A stretch of 64,000 bases of DNA from NCBI GenBank assembly GCA_031289755.1, contig JAITOU010000012.1:1-64000 (forward strand), written 5' to 3'. Origin of the DNA: Clostridiales bacterium. GTDB taxonomy: Bacteria; Bacillota; Clostridia; Christensenellales; JAISNN01. This document shows, one piece after another, positions 24,512 through 33,682 of this stretch. The notes below the pieces were generated by a model. It did not search any database. It had not been told where the DNA came from and saw only the letters and a list, made by a program, of their open reading frames with translations. Positions within the stretch are counted from its first letter, which is position 1, and each line of letters starts with the position of its first letter. A program made the position numbers and the translations under genes.

Positions 24512-26332
24512 ATGATAAGATATGATTTGAGAAATATAGCGATTATAGCGCACGTTGACCACGGCAAGACCACGCTTGTGGACGAAATGTTAAAGCAGAG
24601 CGGTACATTTAGAGAAAACCAAGCGGTCGAAGAGCGCATAATGGATTCCAACGACTTAGAAAAAGAGCGCGGAATAACGATTTTGGCAAAAAACACCTCT
24701 ATCCATTATAAGGATATCAAAATAAACGTCATCGACACACCGGGACACGCCGATTTTTCGGGCGAGGTCGAGCGTGTGCTAAAAATGGTGAGCGGAGTTT
24801 TGCTCTTGGTGGACGCGGCGGAAGGACCTATGCCGCAGACGCGTTTTGTCATGCAAAAAGCACTTGAATTAAACTTAAAGGTCATCATCGTCGTCAACAA
24901 GATTGACAGACACGACGCCAGACTGTCTTTGGTCGAAGACGAGATATTGGAATTGTTTTTGGAATTAGACGCGTCCGACGACCATTTGAGAAGCCCTATC
25001 ATATATTGCTCCGGCAGGCAGGGAACGGCGACGACCGATTACAAGCAACCGGGCGAAAATCTCGAAATCCTTTTTGAAACTATTATCAATTATATCGCGC
25101 CGCCGGAAGGCGACCCGGACGGCGAATTGCAGCTGCTTGTTTCTTCGATAGATTACAATGATTTTGTCGGCAGAATAGGCATCGGCAGGATAGAGCGCGG
25201 CGTTGTGACGGTCAACGGCGACGTCGTTGTATGCAATTATCACAGCGACATGAAGCCGTACCGAAGCAAAATCGTCAGTCTGTATCAGATAGAGGGTCTC
25301 AAAAAAACCTCCATATTGACGGCAAAGGTCGGGGATATCGTTTGTTTTTCGGGAGCGGAGAACGTCAACATCGGCGACACGATAACGTCCGTCAACAAGG
25401 TAGAGCCTGTGCCTTTTATCAAAATCAGCGAGCCGACCGTTGAAATGTTCTTTTATGTCAATGACAGCCCTTTTGCGGGGCGCGAAGGCAAATTTGTCAC
25501 TACAAGGCATTTAAAGGACAAGTTATTCAAGGAAATGCTGCGCGACGTGTCGTTAAAGGTCTATTTGACCGAATCGGCGGACGCGTACAGAGTATGCGGC
25601 AGGGGCGAAATGCACTTGTCGGTCTTGATAGAAAATATGCGCCGTGCAGGCTATGAGTTTCAGGTCGGCACACCGCGTGTTATATATAAAGAAATCGACG
25701 GACAGACACAAGAGCCGTTAGACAGGCTCATCGTAGACGTGCCGGAGGACAGAGTAGGCAATATATTTGACAAAATGGGTACGAGAAAGGGTGAATTGCT
25801 CAAAATGAATTCTTTCGGAAGCCGTATGCGTTTGGAATTTTTGATACCGTCACGCGGACTCTTCGGCTACCGCTCGGAGTTTCTCACCGACACGAGCGGC
25901 GAAGGCGTGATGAATACGGTCTTTCACGGCTACTCGCCTTATAAGGGCGAGGTCATACGCCGAAGCGTCGGCTCTCTTATCGCGTTTGAGACGGGAGAAG
26001 CCGTGACCTACGGCTTGCACAATGCGCAGGACAGGGGATTGCTGTTTATAGGGTCGGGAACGCCCGTTTATGAAGGAATGGTCGTCGGCGTTTCGCCAAA
26101 AAACGAAGACGTCGCCGTCAACGTCTGCAAAAAGAAGCACGTCACAAATATGCGCGCTTCCGGCTCGGACGAAGCTCTCCGCTTAAACAGCCCTAAAAAA
26201 ATGTCCTTAGAAGAAGCGATAGAATTTATCGCCGACGACGAGCTTCTCGAAGTCACCCCCGTGACTATCCGAATAAGAAAACGCATTTTGAAGAACGAAT
26301 TGAGAATGAAGCAGAAGTTTAAAACTAACTAA
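24512..26332 (+). CDS. typA: Ribosome-associated GTPase TypA/BipA
   Basis: This 606-residue translational GTPase has the usual EF-G-like order. G1 is AHVDHGKTTLVD, the DTPGHADF motif is G3, and NKIDR is G4. Domains II, III and V follow, then the TypA-specific C-terminal domain (SRGLFGYRSEFLTDT, ending in a Lys/Arg-rich tail). It helps 50S assembly and stress adaptation. Length is normal. The ribosome site ahead of ATG 24512 is weak (AGG), so translation may be modest. Confidence 0.96.
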   Translation: MIRYDLRNIAIIAHVDHGKTTLVDEMLKQSGTFRENQAVEERIMDSNDLEKERGITILAKNTSIHYKDIKINVIDTPGHADFSGEVERVLKMVSGVLLLVDAAEGPMPQTRFVMQKALELNLKVIIVVNKIDRHDARLSLVEDEILELFLELDASDDHLRSPIIYCSGRQGTATTDYKQPGENLEILFETIINYIAPPEGDPDGELQLLVSSIDYNDFVGRIGIGRIERGVVTVNGDVVVCNYHSDMKPYRSKIVSLYQIEGLKKTSILTAKVGDIVCFSGAENVNIGDTITSVNKVEPVPFIKISEPTVEMFFYVNDSPFAGREGKFVTTRHLKDKLFKEMLRDVSLKVYLTESADAYRVCGRGEMHLSVLIENMRRAGYEFQVGTPRVIYKEIDGQTQEPLDRLIVDVPEDRVGNIFDKMGTRKGELLKMNSFGSRMRLEFLIPSRGLFGYRSEFLTDTSGEGVMNTVFHGYSPYKGEVIRRSVGSLIAFETGEAVTYGLHNAQDRGLLFIGSGTPVYEGMVVGVSPKNEDVAVNVCKKKHVTNMRASGSDEALRLNSPKKMSLEEAIEFIADDELLEVTPVTIRIRKRILKNELRMKQKFKTN

Positions 26333-26374
26333 CAGTACAGGTTTTATACGGTTTCTTGTGAAACACACGTTTTT

Positions 26375-26403
26375 TACCGGCTATTTTATATAATACGCCG
26401 GTA
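26375..26403. terminator. Bidirectional terminator between typA and glmU-like gene
   Basis: 7-bp stem TACCGGC/GCCGGTA with a long AT loop, T-rich on both sides, in the 73-bp convergent gap. Confidence 0.6.
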
Positions 26404-26405
26404 TT

Positions 26406-27473
26406 TTACTTTTTTTTGCCGTATTTATCGGCATAACTCTTTTTGACTACTTGTTTTTCACGGGCGATAGCAAAGGCGTTCGGGGGAATGTCGTCGGTTA
26501 TCGTCGAGCCGGCGGCGATAAAGGAGTCCGAGCCGACGTCGAGCGGAGCGATAAGGTTTGTGTTTGCGCCGATAAAGACGTCCGAGCCGACCGTAGTTTT
26601 TTGTTTTATTTTTCCGTTATAGTTGGCAAAGACCGTTCCGCAGCCGATATTTGTACGCGAACCGACTTCGGCGTCGCCTATGTAGGCGAGATGAGCGGCT
26701 TTTGCGCCGTTATGGATTATGGAATTTTTGACTTCCACATAGTCGCCGATACGGCAATTATCGCCGATAGACGCGCCCTTTCGCAGCGTCGCAAAAGGTC
26801 CGACCGAGCAGCCGCTGCCTATAACGCAGTCCGATAGATTTGATTGGACAATGCGGTTAGAGTCGCCTATAAAGGCGTTTTCTATGATACAGCCGCTATC
26901 TATTATGTTATTGCAGCCGATAGATGTTGCGCCCTTTATGACGTTAAAAGGATGAATCATACAGCCTTTTTTGAAGGTAACGGTCGAATCGATACTTACG
27001 GAGCTTGCGTCGTATATAATTACGCCGTCGGCAATCAGACGGTCGGTGATTTTTTTTCTCATCAAATCGTGTATTTTTATGACTGATGCGCTTGAATCGG
27101 CGCGTAAAAAGCTGTCGCGGCGCACATTGATATTGATAACGGGCGGCGTACCCGACAGTGAAGAGCGGTTTTTGAACATGAGCGCGCTCGATAGGCGCAC
27201 ACCGCCGAGACGACGCTTTTCCATAGCTTCGGCAATTTGGAAGATTTCGCCCTTCGAGATGAGCGGCATATCGGCGTGCATACGCAAATAATAATCCGCC
27301 GCCGGATAAACGTCGGGGATTTTTTCGTCCGCTATGTATATGACCGAAAAATTCTCGTCTTCCGCAAGGTTTTCTTTCAAATATTCCCGGGCGGTGCGTC
27401 CGAGAAGCTTTACTGCCGAAAATTCGTTGACGGTATTGACCGCAAAGACCGTAACGGTTAAATGCTTTTTCAT
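26406..27473 (-). CDS. GlmU-like acetyltransferase with degenerate uridylyltransferase domain
   Basis: This 355-residue protein matches the C-terminal half of GlmU, a left-handed beta-helix that acetylates glucosamine-1-phosphate. It has the helix repeats from about residue 150, the catalytic His segment AAHLAYIGDAEVGS, and GCGTVFANYNGKIKQKTTVG followed by FIAAGSTIT. The front domain is only about 140 residues instead of 230 and lacks the LxAGxGTRMxS nucleotide-binding loop. Only remnants such as ADMPLISKGEIFQI are recognisable. It is therefore unlikely to make UDP-GlcNAc by itself. Either a second enzyme supplies the uridylyl step or it acts on another sugar. Confidence 0.82.
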   Translation of the reverse strand: MKKHLTVTVFAVNTVNEFSAVKLLGRTAREYLKENLAEDENFSVIYIADEKIPDVYPAADYYLRMHADMPLISKGEIFQIAEAMEKRRLGGVRLSSALMFKNRSSLSGTPPVININVRRDSFLRADSSASVIKIHDLMRKKITDRLIADGVIIYDASSVSIDSTVTFKKGCMIHPFNVIKGATSIGCNNIIDSGCIIENAFIGDSNRIVQSNLSDCVIGSGCSVGPFATLRKGASIGDNCRIGDYVEVKNSIIHNGAKAAHLAYIGDAEVGSRTNIGCGTVFANYNGKIKQKTTVGSDVFIGANTNLIAPLDVGSDSFIAAGSTITDDIPPNAFAIAREKQVVKKSYADKYGKKK

Positions 27474-27532
27474 ACTTACAATATATGTTCAGAAGCAAGA
27501 GAAATTGCCAAAAGACCGATAAAACAAAAAGC

Positions 27533-27560
27533 AAGCCTGTGAAAAAATTTCCACAGGCTT
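27533..27560. terminator. Hairpin terminator
   Basis: 9-bp stem AAGCCTGTG/CACAGGCTT with flanking T-run on the plus side and TTTTTGTTTT on the minus side. It lies downstream of fba on the minus strand. Confidence 0.65.
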
Positions 27561-27604
27561 TAATTTTTTTGTTATTATGGTTTCTGCAATTAAAAAACAG
27601 CGAA

Positions 27605-27828
27605 CAAAAAACAATTTTAAGTAAGTATTTTTTAGGCGGAAATCGGCTTGTTGGCGCAGGCGATAGCCTTATGTTATTATAAAGATATCCGATAAAAACA
27701 GTAAACGAAAAATAAGTTTAAGCAAGTATTTTTTAGGCATAAATCGGCTTGTTGGCGAAGGTAATAGCCTTGCGCTATTATCAAGACAAGAAGGCGGTTT
27801 AGGACAAAAAAGACGCCGCTTAAACGGT
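27605..27828. repeat. GCGCATAA element interior, inverted, one partial and one longer copy (copy C)
   Basis: Two adjacent inverted copies of the element interior: a partial one (27612-27682) and a longer one (27714-27828). Each has AAGTATTTTTTAGGC, AATCGGCTTGTTGGCG and an AATAGC-type stem; the second also has ACAAGAAGGCGGTTT. They fill the space up to the fba stop codon; 27474-27828 holds no gene. Confidence 0.75.
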
Positions 27829-28758
27829 CTAAGCTTTGTTGTTGCAGCCGAGAACATTAACGAGCTTGTGTCTGACTACGTCGGTTATCGCGGCTCTTGC
27901 CGGAGTGAGATATTGACGCGGGTCAAAATGCGACGGATTGTCCGCCATATGCTTTCTGATGCTTGCGGTAAAGGCAAGCCTTAAATCGCTGTCGATATTG
28001 ATTTTGCAAACGGCCATAGAAGCCGCTTGTCTGAGCATTTCTTCGGGAACGCCCTTAGCTCCGTCCATCATACCGCCGTTTTGGTTGACTATTTGGATAT
28101 ATTTCTCGGGAACGCTCGACGCGCCGTGCAAGACGATAGGGAAGCCCGGAAGGCGTTTGCCTACTTCTTCGAGAATGTCAAACCTGAGCTTTGCTTCGCC
28201 TTTAAACTTAAATGCGCCGTGGCTTGTGCCGATAGCTATCGCAAGGCTGTCTACGCCGGTTTTCTCGACAAATTCTTGAACCTGTTCGGGATTTGTATAA
28301 GCGGAATCCTTTTCGGAAACGTTTACGGCGTCTTCTACGCCGGCAAGTCTGCCAAGCTCCGCTTCTACTACTACGCCGCGGTCATGGGCGTATTCTACGA
28401 CTTTTTTTGTGATTTTGATGTTTTCCTCGAAGCTGTGGTGCGAAGCGTCTATCATTACGGAAGAAAATCCCCCGTCGATAGAATCCTTGCAAAGCTCAAA
28501 GGTGTCGCCGTGGTCTAAATGCAGACAAATCGGCAATCCGCTGTCTTCGACGGCAGCTTCGACAAGCTTTCTCAAATATATAGGGTTTGCGTACTTGCGC
28601 GCGCCCGACGAAGCTTGAAGAATTAGCGGCGCTTTTTCGATTTTTGCGGCGTCGACAATACCTTGAATGATTTCCATATTGTTGACGTTAAACGCGCCGA
28701 TAGCATAACCGCCGGCATACGCTTTTTTGAACATTTCTGTACTTGTGACTAATGGCAT
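27829..28758 (-). CDS. fba: Fructose-1,6-bisphosphate aldolase, class II
   Basis: This 309-residue zinc-dependent aldolase cleaves fructose-1,6-bisphosphate in glycolysis. Zinc-binding and catalytic signatures are CLHLDHGDTFELC near residue 80, DASHHSFEENI, the VVVEAELGRLAGVED strand, and GTSHGAFKF followed by LHGASSVPEK. ATG 28758 is preceded by an AGGCC-type weak site. Single gene, terminated by the downstream hairpin region. Confidence 0.96.
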   Translation of the reverse strand: MPLVTSTEMFKKAYAGGYAIGAFNVNNMEIIQGIVDAAKIEKAPLILQASSGARKYANPIYLRKLVEAAVEDSGLPICLHLDHGDTFELCKDSIDGGFSSVMIDASHHSFEENIKITKKVVEYAHDRGVVVEAELGRLAGVEDAVNVSEKDSAYTNPEQVQEFVEKTGVDSLAIAIGTSHGAFKFKGEAKLRFDILEEVGKRLPGFPIVLHGASSVPEKYIQIVNQNGGMMDGAKGVPEEMLRQAASMAVCKINIDSDLRLAFTASIRKHMADNPSHFDPRQYLTPARAAITDVVRHKLVNVLGCNNKA

Positions 28759-28963
28759 GATATAAGGCCTCCGTATAATTTTTTGATAAGGTGTTCCTTA
28801 AAAATGTTTTTAGGAACGATAGCGTATCCATTATATATCAGAACGGCATAAATTGCAAATCATTTTAAGGATTTTCAGCATTTTATACTAAAATGTACTT
28901 AGTCCGCACTGCGTGAGCATTTTGTTTGAAAGCCGCAATTATAGACAAGCGTTTACAAGAAGT

Positions 28964-30964
28964 CTATTTTCTGTTTTTGATATGTCCGACTATAATGTCG
29001 GCGGCGTTTTCCGCGCCGACCGAGCCGTCCACGCATAGGTCGTATTGATGAGCGTTGCCCCATTGCAAGCCCGAAATGTTTTTGTAATAAGTGGCGCGTG
29101 CCGCATCGGAGCGAGCAATACTCTTTTTGGCTTCCTGTTCGGTGTCGCCGTACATCTCCGTGACTTTTTTGATTCTAAAAGGCTTAGGCGCGTGGATAAA
29201 GATACGAACGACGTCCGGGTAATCGCGCAGGACATAATCGGCGGCGCGTCCGACGATGACGCACGAGCCGTTGTCCGCAATCTTGCGGATGATTTTTTCT
29301 TGTGCGATAATAGCCGTCTGAACGACTTCGCTGCTCAAATACAATTCGTGCATGAGAGCCGGAGAATTTGCGTTGATATCGGATATAAATTCTTCCGCAA
29401 AGCCGCATTCCTGCGCGGCAAGCGCGGTCATTTCCTTGTAATAAAAGGGAATTGCCAATTTTTCGGCGACAAGCTGACCGATATATTTTCCGGCAGAGCC
29501 GTGTTCACGGGCGATAGTGACTATAACGCCCTTGTGCGACGGTTTGAGCGTCTGAACGACGGTATTTGACGCGGACACGCCGATATCCTTGACCTTTGAG
29601 CCGTCAAGCTTCTTCCATATAAAGAGAATTACAACGGCGGTAATGATTATCGCGAGTATGTCCGCCGTGGGGGCTGCCCAAAAGATACCTTCGACGCCGA
29701 TAACCGACGCGAGAATAAACGAAAAGGCAATGAGAAAAACTACGTCGCGAATCAACGCCATGCAAATCGCCGCAACGGATTTTCCGATAGATTGCAAGAA
29801 AATCGCGCACGCCTTTTGGACGCAGGTCATGATGATAAACGCCAGATAAATGCGCAGACATTTTGTCGCAAATTCCATATAAAGAGTGTCGCTGCCCGAC
29901 CCGAAAAGCCAGATAAACACACTCGGCATTCCTTCAAACAAAATCGTAGCGATAGCGCTTGTGATAGCCGTCCACAAAATGACATATTTAAAGGTCTGCT
30001 TCACGCGGTCGTAGCGTTTTGCTCCGTAGTTGTAGCCTATGATAGGCTGCGCGCCAGCCGCGATACCGATAGCGATATTCAATACAATCTGAAACAGCTT
30101 CATGATAACGACAAATGCGGCAAGGGGGATATCCTTTCCGTAAGCCGACAGCGCGCCGTAGGCGACTAACAATTTGTTGTTTATGATTGTCACGACGACG
30201 ATAGAAAGCTGAGTGAGAAAGCTCGAACCGCCCAAAGGAAGCACGGGTTTGAGCGCTTTAAAATTCGGTTTAAAATCCGATAGACGCAGACGGAAGTTTT
30301 TGCTCCGTCTGAGATATAGCACGCACAGGACAAAGCTGACAAACTGCCCGAAAATCGTCGCATAAGCCGCGCCTTGAATGCCCCATTTAAAGACAAAAAT
30401 GGTTATCGGGTCAAAAATGATATTCAAGACCGCACCGACCGCCATTGCAAACAGCGCATAGCGCGGATGACCGTCGGCACGGATAATAGACGCTAAGGTG
30501 TTTTGAGCCAAAGCGAGCGGTATCATGATAAAGATGATATGTCCGTAATTGCGCGTCAGGACGATAGTGTCCGCCGTCGCGCCGAGCGCATAAAGGATTT
30601 TGTCGCCGCAAATGTAGCAGATAATGATAAGAAGCGCGCCGACCAAAAAGGAGAATAAAACGCTGTTAGCTATCGTTTTGCCGACGGTTTTTGTGTCGCC
30701 GCGCCCTTGCGACAGGCTGAGAAAAGCCGCCGCACCGTCGCCGAAGAGCAGGGATATTCCCCAACCGACGACGGTTATCGGAAAGATAATTCCCGTCGCC
30801 GCATTGCCCAAGTAGCCGATACCCTGCCCGACAAAAATCTGGTCTACGATGTTGTAAAGACATGAGATGATTAAGGACATGACGCACGGAATGGCAAACT
30901 TCGGCAGAAGCTTGCGTATGGGGGTCGAGACCAAATAATCGTTGTTTTGCTGTGTCGTTTCCAT
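28964..30964 (-). CDS. MATE-family transporter fused to a cytidylate-kinase-like domain
   Basis: The start is placed at ATG 30964, directly behind GAGGTAAAA; a start at 30988 would add 8 residues. Residues about 10-450 are a MATE-type multidrug exporter with 12 hydrophobic segments (for example FVGQGIGYLGNAATG, then IIGYNYGAKRYDRV at the second half). Residues about 465-666 form a cytidylate-kinase-like domain with a P-loop-like REHGSAGKYIG and a lid region RSDAARATYY. The two parts are joined without stop or frameshift. The fusion suggests transport coupled to, or sensing, a nucleotide or a phosphorylated small molecule; this is inference. Confidence 0.88.
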   Translation of the reverse strand: METTQQNNDYLVSTPIRKLLPKFAIPCVMSLIISCLYNIVDQIFVGQGIGYLGNAATGIIFPITVVGWGISLLFGDGAAAFLSLSQGRGDTKTVGKTIANSVLFSFLVGALLIIICYICGDKILYALGATADTIVLTRNYGHIIFIMIPLALAQNTLASIIRADGHPRYALFAMAVGAVLNIIFDPITIFVFKWGIQGAAYATIFGQFVSFVLCVLYLRRSKNFRLRLSDFKPNFKALKPVLPLGGSSFLTQLSIVVVTIINNKLLVAYGALSAYGKDIPLAAFVVIMKLFQIVLNIAIGIAAGAQPIIGYNYGAKRYDRVKQTFKYVILWTAITSAIATILFEGMPSVFIWLFGSGSDTLYMEFATKCLRIYLAFIIMTCVQKACAIFLQSIGKSVAAICMALIRDVVFLIAFSFILASVIGVEGIFWAAPTADILAIIITAVVILFIWKKLDGSKVKDIGVSASNTVVQTLKPSHKGVIVTIAREHGSAGKYIGQLVAEKLAIPFYYKEMTALAAQECGFAEEFISDINANSPALMHELYLSSEVVQTAIIAQEKIIRKIADNGSCVIVGRAADYVLRDYPDVVRIFIHAPKPFRIKKVTEMYGDTEQEAKKSIARSDAARATYYKNISGLQWGNAHQYDLCVDGSVGAENAADIIVGHIKNRK

Positions 30965-30986
30965 TTTTACCTCGTTTTTTCGGCAC

Positions 30987-31026
30987 AAAAAAACGCGCTG
31001 AATCCTTTTCGGAATTCTACGCGTTT
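30987..31026 (-). terminator. Terminator-like hairpin in the leader of the MATE-kinase gene
   Basis: On the minus strand AAAACGCG and CGCGTTTTTTT arms, with GAATTCC/GGATTC extending the stem, are followed by a T-run ending 21 bp before the start codon. The hairpin lies between the promoter and ribosome site, so it may act as an attenuator. Confidence 0.5.
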
Positions 31027-31044
31027 TCGCTGCCCGTTTTGTAC

Positions 31045-31074
31045 ATTATACCGTAAAGCTTGCGGCAAAGTCAA
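31045..31074 (-). promoter_or_regulatory. Predicted promoter of the MATE-kinase gene
   Basis: TTGACT (31074-31069), 18 bp, TATAAT (31050-31045) on the minus strand; leader about 75 nt. Confidence 0.65.
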
Positions 31075-31153
31075 GTTATTTTGCCGCCGTCAAAGGTTAT
31101 ATTTTGTTTATTTTATCAAAAATTCATTATAAAAAAGACGCTTAAAAGGTGTC

Positions 31154-32137
31154 TTAATAGTCCTCGATATCGCCGTAGACCTTTTCGCTTTTGTCAAAGA
31201 CACAGCGAAATTCAAAGAATTTGTTTAAGATATATGTGATAATCAAGATAGCGACGCTCATTGTAAACATCAATATCACCGTGCCTATACCGAGAGCCTC
31301 TATTCTTATCTTGCCGAAGAGCAGATAAGAGAGCGCGACGGCGGCGGAGAGAAAGAGAATGTCGAGCGGCACTTTGACTTTGAGTATCGATATAGTCCGC
31401 TTGGCGGCAATTTCTTTTTGGAGCGTTTCGTAAGGCATCAAAGGCACATGACATCTAAAAAAGAACGTCATCGAGAGCGCGGACGAGAAGAAGCCCAAAG
31501 CAAAACAAATTATTCTGCCCGTCATATCGGTTACGGCGTACCTTGCCGACGCTTCGACAAAAAAATCTAAAATCACCACATAGACGGCGGCGACGGCAAA
31601 AGCGAGAAGATATCTCAGCTTAAACCTATGCGTCAGACACAGCGCGATAAGGACATAAAGCCCCTGAACTATCAGATTCCATATTCCGAGAGAAAGCTTG
31701 TCGAAGTAGAGCGACAAGAGCAAAGGGATAGACTGTACGGCGGTGACGCCGAAGTCGGCTTTGAGCATAAGGGTCTTGCCGAGCGCGAGAAAAATTAAAG
31801 CGAAGATAAGCGCAAACTCGTTATAGATGACGGGCTTGCGCTGAAAGAGCCGTTTTTTTGGCGTTGGGGGTGCGGACGGTATGTTTCGGTAAAACGAGCC
31901 GCCGTAGCCGTACGTTCCCGTATAATTGTTTCTGTCAAAGGGGAGCATGACCGAGCCGTTTTTTAAAGAAGCGGTATTTGCGGAATTTTTTGCAAACAAA
32001 TGTCCGGCGTCGACTACCGCTCCGGCATTATCGGCGGCGTCGCGTGCAAAAAGCGCGGCATCGGCTCCGGTTTCGGGATTACCGCCGTCTTTTATACTGT
32101 ATATTCCGTCTTTCGGGATTTGTATTATTTGCTTCAT
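31154..32137 (-). CDS. YczE/DUF6198-like integral membrane protein with disordered N-terminal extension
   Basis: The 327-residue protein has about 95 polar, Gly/Asn/Ala-rich residues at the front, followed by five or six hydrophobic helices. It resembles YczE/YyaS-type proteins (KADFGVTAVQSIPLLLSL, then LGIWNLIVQGLYVLIAL and FFFRCHVPLMPYETLQKEI). These are of unknown function, sometimes next to transporters. Here it lies downstream of the MATE-kinase in the same direction but with no shared promoter evident. The N-terminal extension is not typical of the family. Confidence 0.7.
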   Translation of the reverse strand: MKQIIQIPKDGIYSIKDGGNPETGADAALFARDAADNAGAVVDAGHLFAKNSANTASLKNGSVMLPFDRNNYTGTYGYGGSFYRNIPSAPPTPKKRLFQRKPVIYNEFALIFALIFLALGKTLMLKADFGVTAVQSIPLLLSLYFDKLSLGIWNLIVQGLYVLIALCLTHRFKLRYLLAFAVAAVYVVILDFFVEASARYAVTDMTGRIICFALGFFSSALSMTFFFRCHVPLMPYETLQKEIAAKRTISILKVKVPLDILFLSAAVALSYLLFGKIRIEALGIGTVILMFTMSVAILIITYILNKFFEFRCVFDKSEKVYGDIEDY

Positions 32138-32337
32138 CGTAATAAATTATAACAAAAATAAGGGGCTTTGTCAATAGACTTCTTAAAAAACTAACCCGAT
32201 AATTATTCGCAAAAAAGCAACTTGCGGCACATGGAAAGCTGAATTACAGAATTTGATAAGTTAAATTGTCGCGGCGGAAAAATCTTGTGTTTTTTTTAAA
32301 AAATTTTGTAAAATTTTGTATTTTTTTCAAAAAGATA

Positions 32338-32366
32338 TTTACATTAAAAAAAAAGTATGATAAAAT
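32338..32366 (+). promoter_or_regulatory. Predicted promoter of the lipoprotein/ABC operon
   Basis: TTTACA (32338-32343), 17 bp, TAAAAT (32361-32366). The surrounding 32138-32468 is very AT-rich and has no gene. Confidence 0.5.
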
Positions 32367-32468
32367 AAAAATAATTCAATACATTTTAATCAACCAAGAG
32401 TTTTTTCCGGATGACGCATCTATCGTATTATGATTAAAACATTGCTAAATTATATTTAGGAGTTTTTT

Positions 32469-32575
32469 ATGAAAGATTATTATAGCGGCTTTGTTTAGGC
32501 TTATTTTTAGAATTTTGTTGCAAACCGAAACCAAATCAAAAAATTCAAAAAAATAAAAACAGGAAGAGATTTAAT
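32469..32575 (+). pseudogene. Decayed lipoprotein gene start
   Basis: An ATG at 32469 behind TAGGAG opens a frame that stops after 9 codons. In other frames the same DNA reads as a signal-peptide-like KIIIAALF stretch and then CKPKPNQKIQKNKN. This resembles a lipoprotein leader plus lipobox broken by small indels. An intact lipoprotein gene starts right after it. Confidence 0.35.
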
Positions 32576-32998
32576 ATGAAAAAAATTAAAATTTTAGTAG
32601 TATTGGCAATGATGTCGGCAATGATAGTTCTTTTAACTGCTTGTACAGAAACAACAATTGAAGATGTCACTCCGACGACGACAACCCCTGCCGGCAGTAT
32701 ATCACCAAATTCTCCACCTATCACATATACAACCGAATCTCTACGAATCGGACGTTATTATAATAATGAGTATGCCGTTCAGGGCGGAAGTTATATAGAG
32801 ATTATCTCAGACAATAAATGCAATTTTGTGAATATATTATATACGAATGGTGAAGAAGTAAGTTTATACGATGCAAGCTTTCTTATTTCGCAAACAGCTA
32901 TATATGTTGAGATAGATACGGAACAGGGGTATTTTACCAAAATTGATTATGTTTATTTAAATACACTTAGTTATTATAATATTATTTATAAACTATAA
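32576..32998 (+). CDS. Small lipoprotein of unknown function
   Basis: The 140-residue protein has a signal peptide and lipobox LTAC at residues 20-23, a Thr/Pro-rich linker, then about 90 residues of likely beta structure (rich in Tyr, Ile, Asn). No family was recognised. It ends 6 bp before the ABC ATPase gene and is probably part of that operon, perhaps as an exported sensor or substrate. Its codon use is AT-richer than neighbours. Confidence 0.75.
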   Translation: MKKIKILVVLAMMSAMIVLLTACTETTIEDVTPTTTTPAGSISPNSPPITYTTESLRIGRYYNNEYAVQGGSYIEIISDNKCNFVNILYTNGEEVSLYDASFLISQTAIYVEIDTEQGYFTKIDYVYLNTLSYYNIIYKL

Positions 32999-33004
32999 TA
33001 AAGC

Positions 33005-33682
33005 ATGATAGAATTAAAAAACATCGCAAAGCGTTACAATGATTTTTACGCTTTAAAAAACATTAATTTAACGGTGAAGCAGGGTGAATTTTTCGCGATA
33101 GTAGGAAATTCCGGCAGCGGAAAATCCACCCTGCTAAACATGATAGGCTTGATAGACGAGCCGACGGAGGGAGAGGTTTTGTATCACGGACGAAGCATCA
33201 CCTCTTTTTCCGATACGCAAAAGGCTGTTTTTAGAAACAAGACGATAGGCTTTGTTTTTCAGGCGTTTCACTTAGAGCCGTCTTATTCGGTTTTTAAAAA
33301 CACCGAGCTGCCGCTTATAATAAGGGGCGTAGACAAACGTATCCGAAAAAAAATGGTCGAAAGCGCGCTTGAAAGCGTCGGATTGCTGTCCAAGATAAAG
33401 AACAAAGCCGATACGCTAAGCGGCGGCGAGAAGCAAAGGGTCGCGATAGCCAGAGCCTTGATAGGCGACCCAGAGATTATACTTGCGGACGAGCCTTGCG
33501 GAAATTTAGATACAAAAAACTCCGAAGCGGTTATGAAAATATTGTCGGATATCAATATCGGCGGTAAAACCGTTATTATGGTAACGCACAACAGAGAGCA
33601 TTCCGCCGAGATAGGCAGGTATATAGAGCTTGCGGACGGGGAGATTGTCCATGATGAAAGGTATAGCGGGGGTCAGCTTTAA
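33005..33682 (+). CDS. ABC transporter ATPase (LolD/MacB type)
   Basis: This 225-residue ATPase has Walker A GNSGSGKST, Q-loop FVFQAF, signature LSGGEKQR, Walker B IILADEPCGNLD and switch His VTHN. Its sequence falls in the MacB/LolD/FtsE group, which pairs with FtsX-like permeases such as the two encoded downstream. These complexes use ATP mechanically to act on exported peptides or lipoproteins rather than to import solutes. It overlaps the next gene by about 32 bp. Confidence 0.94.
   Translation: MIELKNIAKRYNDFYALKNINLTVKQGEFFAIVGNSGSGKSTLLNMIGLIDEPTEGEVLYHGRSITSFSDTQKAVFRNKTIGFVFQAFHLEPSYSVFKNTELPLIIRGVDKRIRKKMVESALESVGLLSKIKNKADTLSGGEKQRVAIARALIGDPEIILADEPCGNLDTKNSEAVMKILSDINIGGKTVIMVTHNREHSAEIGRYIELADGEIVHDERYSGGQL

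Noticed and set aside
26351-26364. Another parS-like palindrome GTTTCTTGTGAAAC
   Set aside because: Two mismatches in the centre (CTTGTG), isolated 7 kb from the array, and inside a terminator-like region; may be chance.
30993-31049. 9-codon upstream ORF (MYKTGSENA) in the MATE-kinase leader
   Set aside because: Its ATG overlaps the -10 box TATAAT, so it would lie upstream of the transcription start and not be in the mRNA. Ribosome-mediated attenuation is therefore not claimed.
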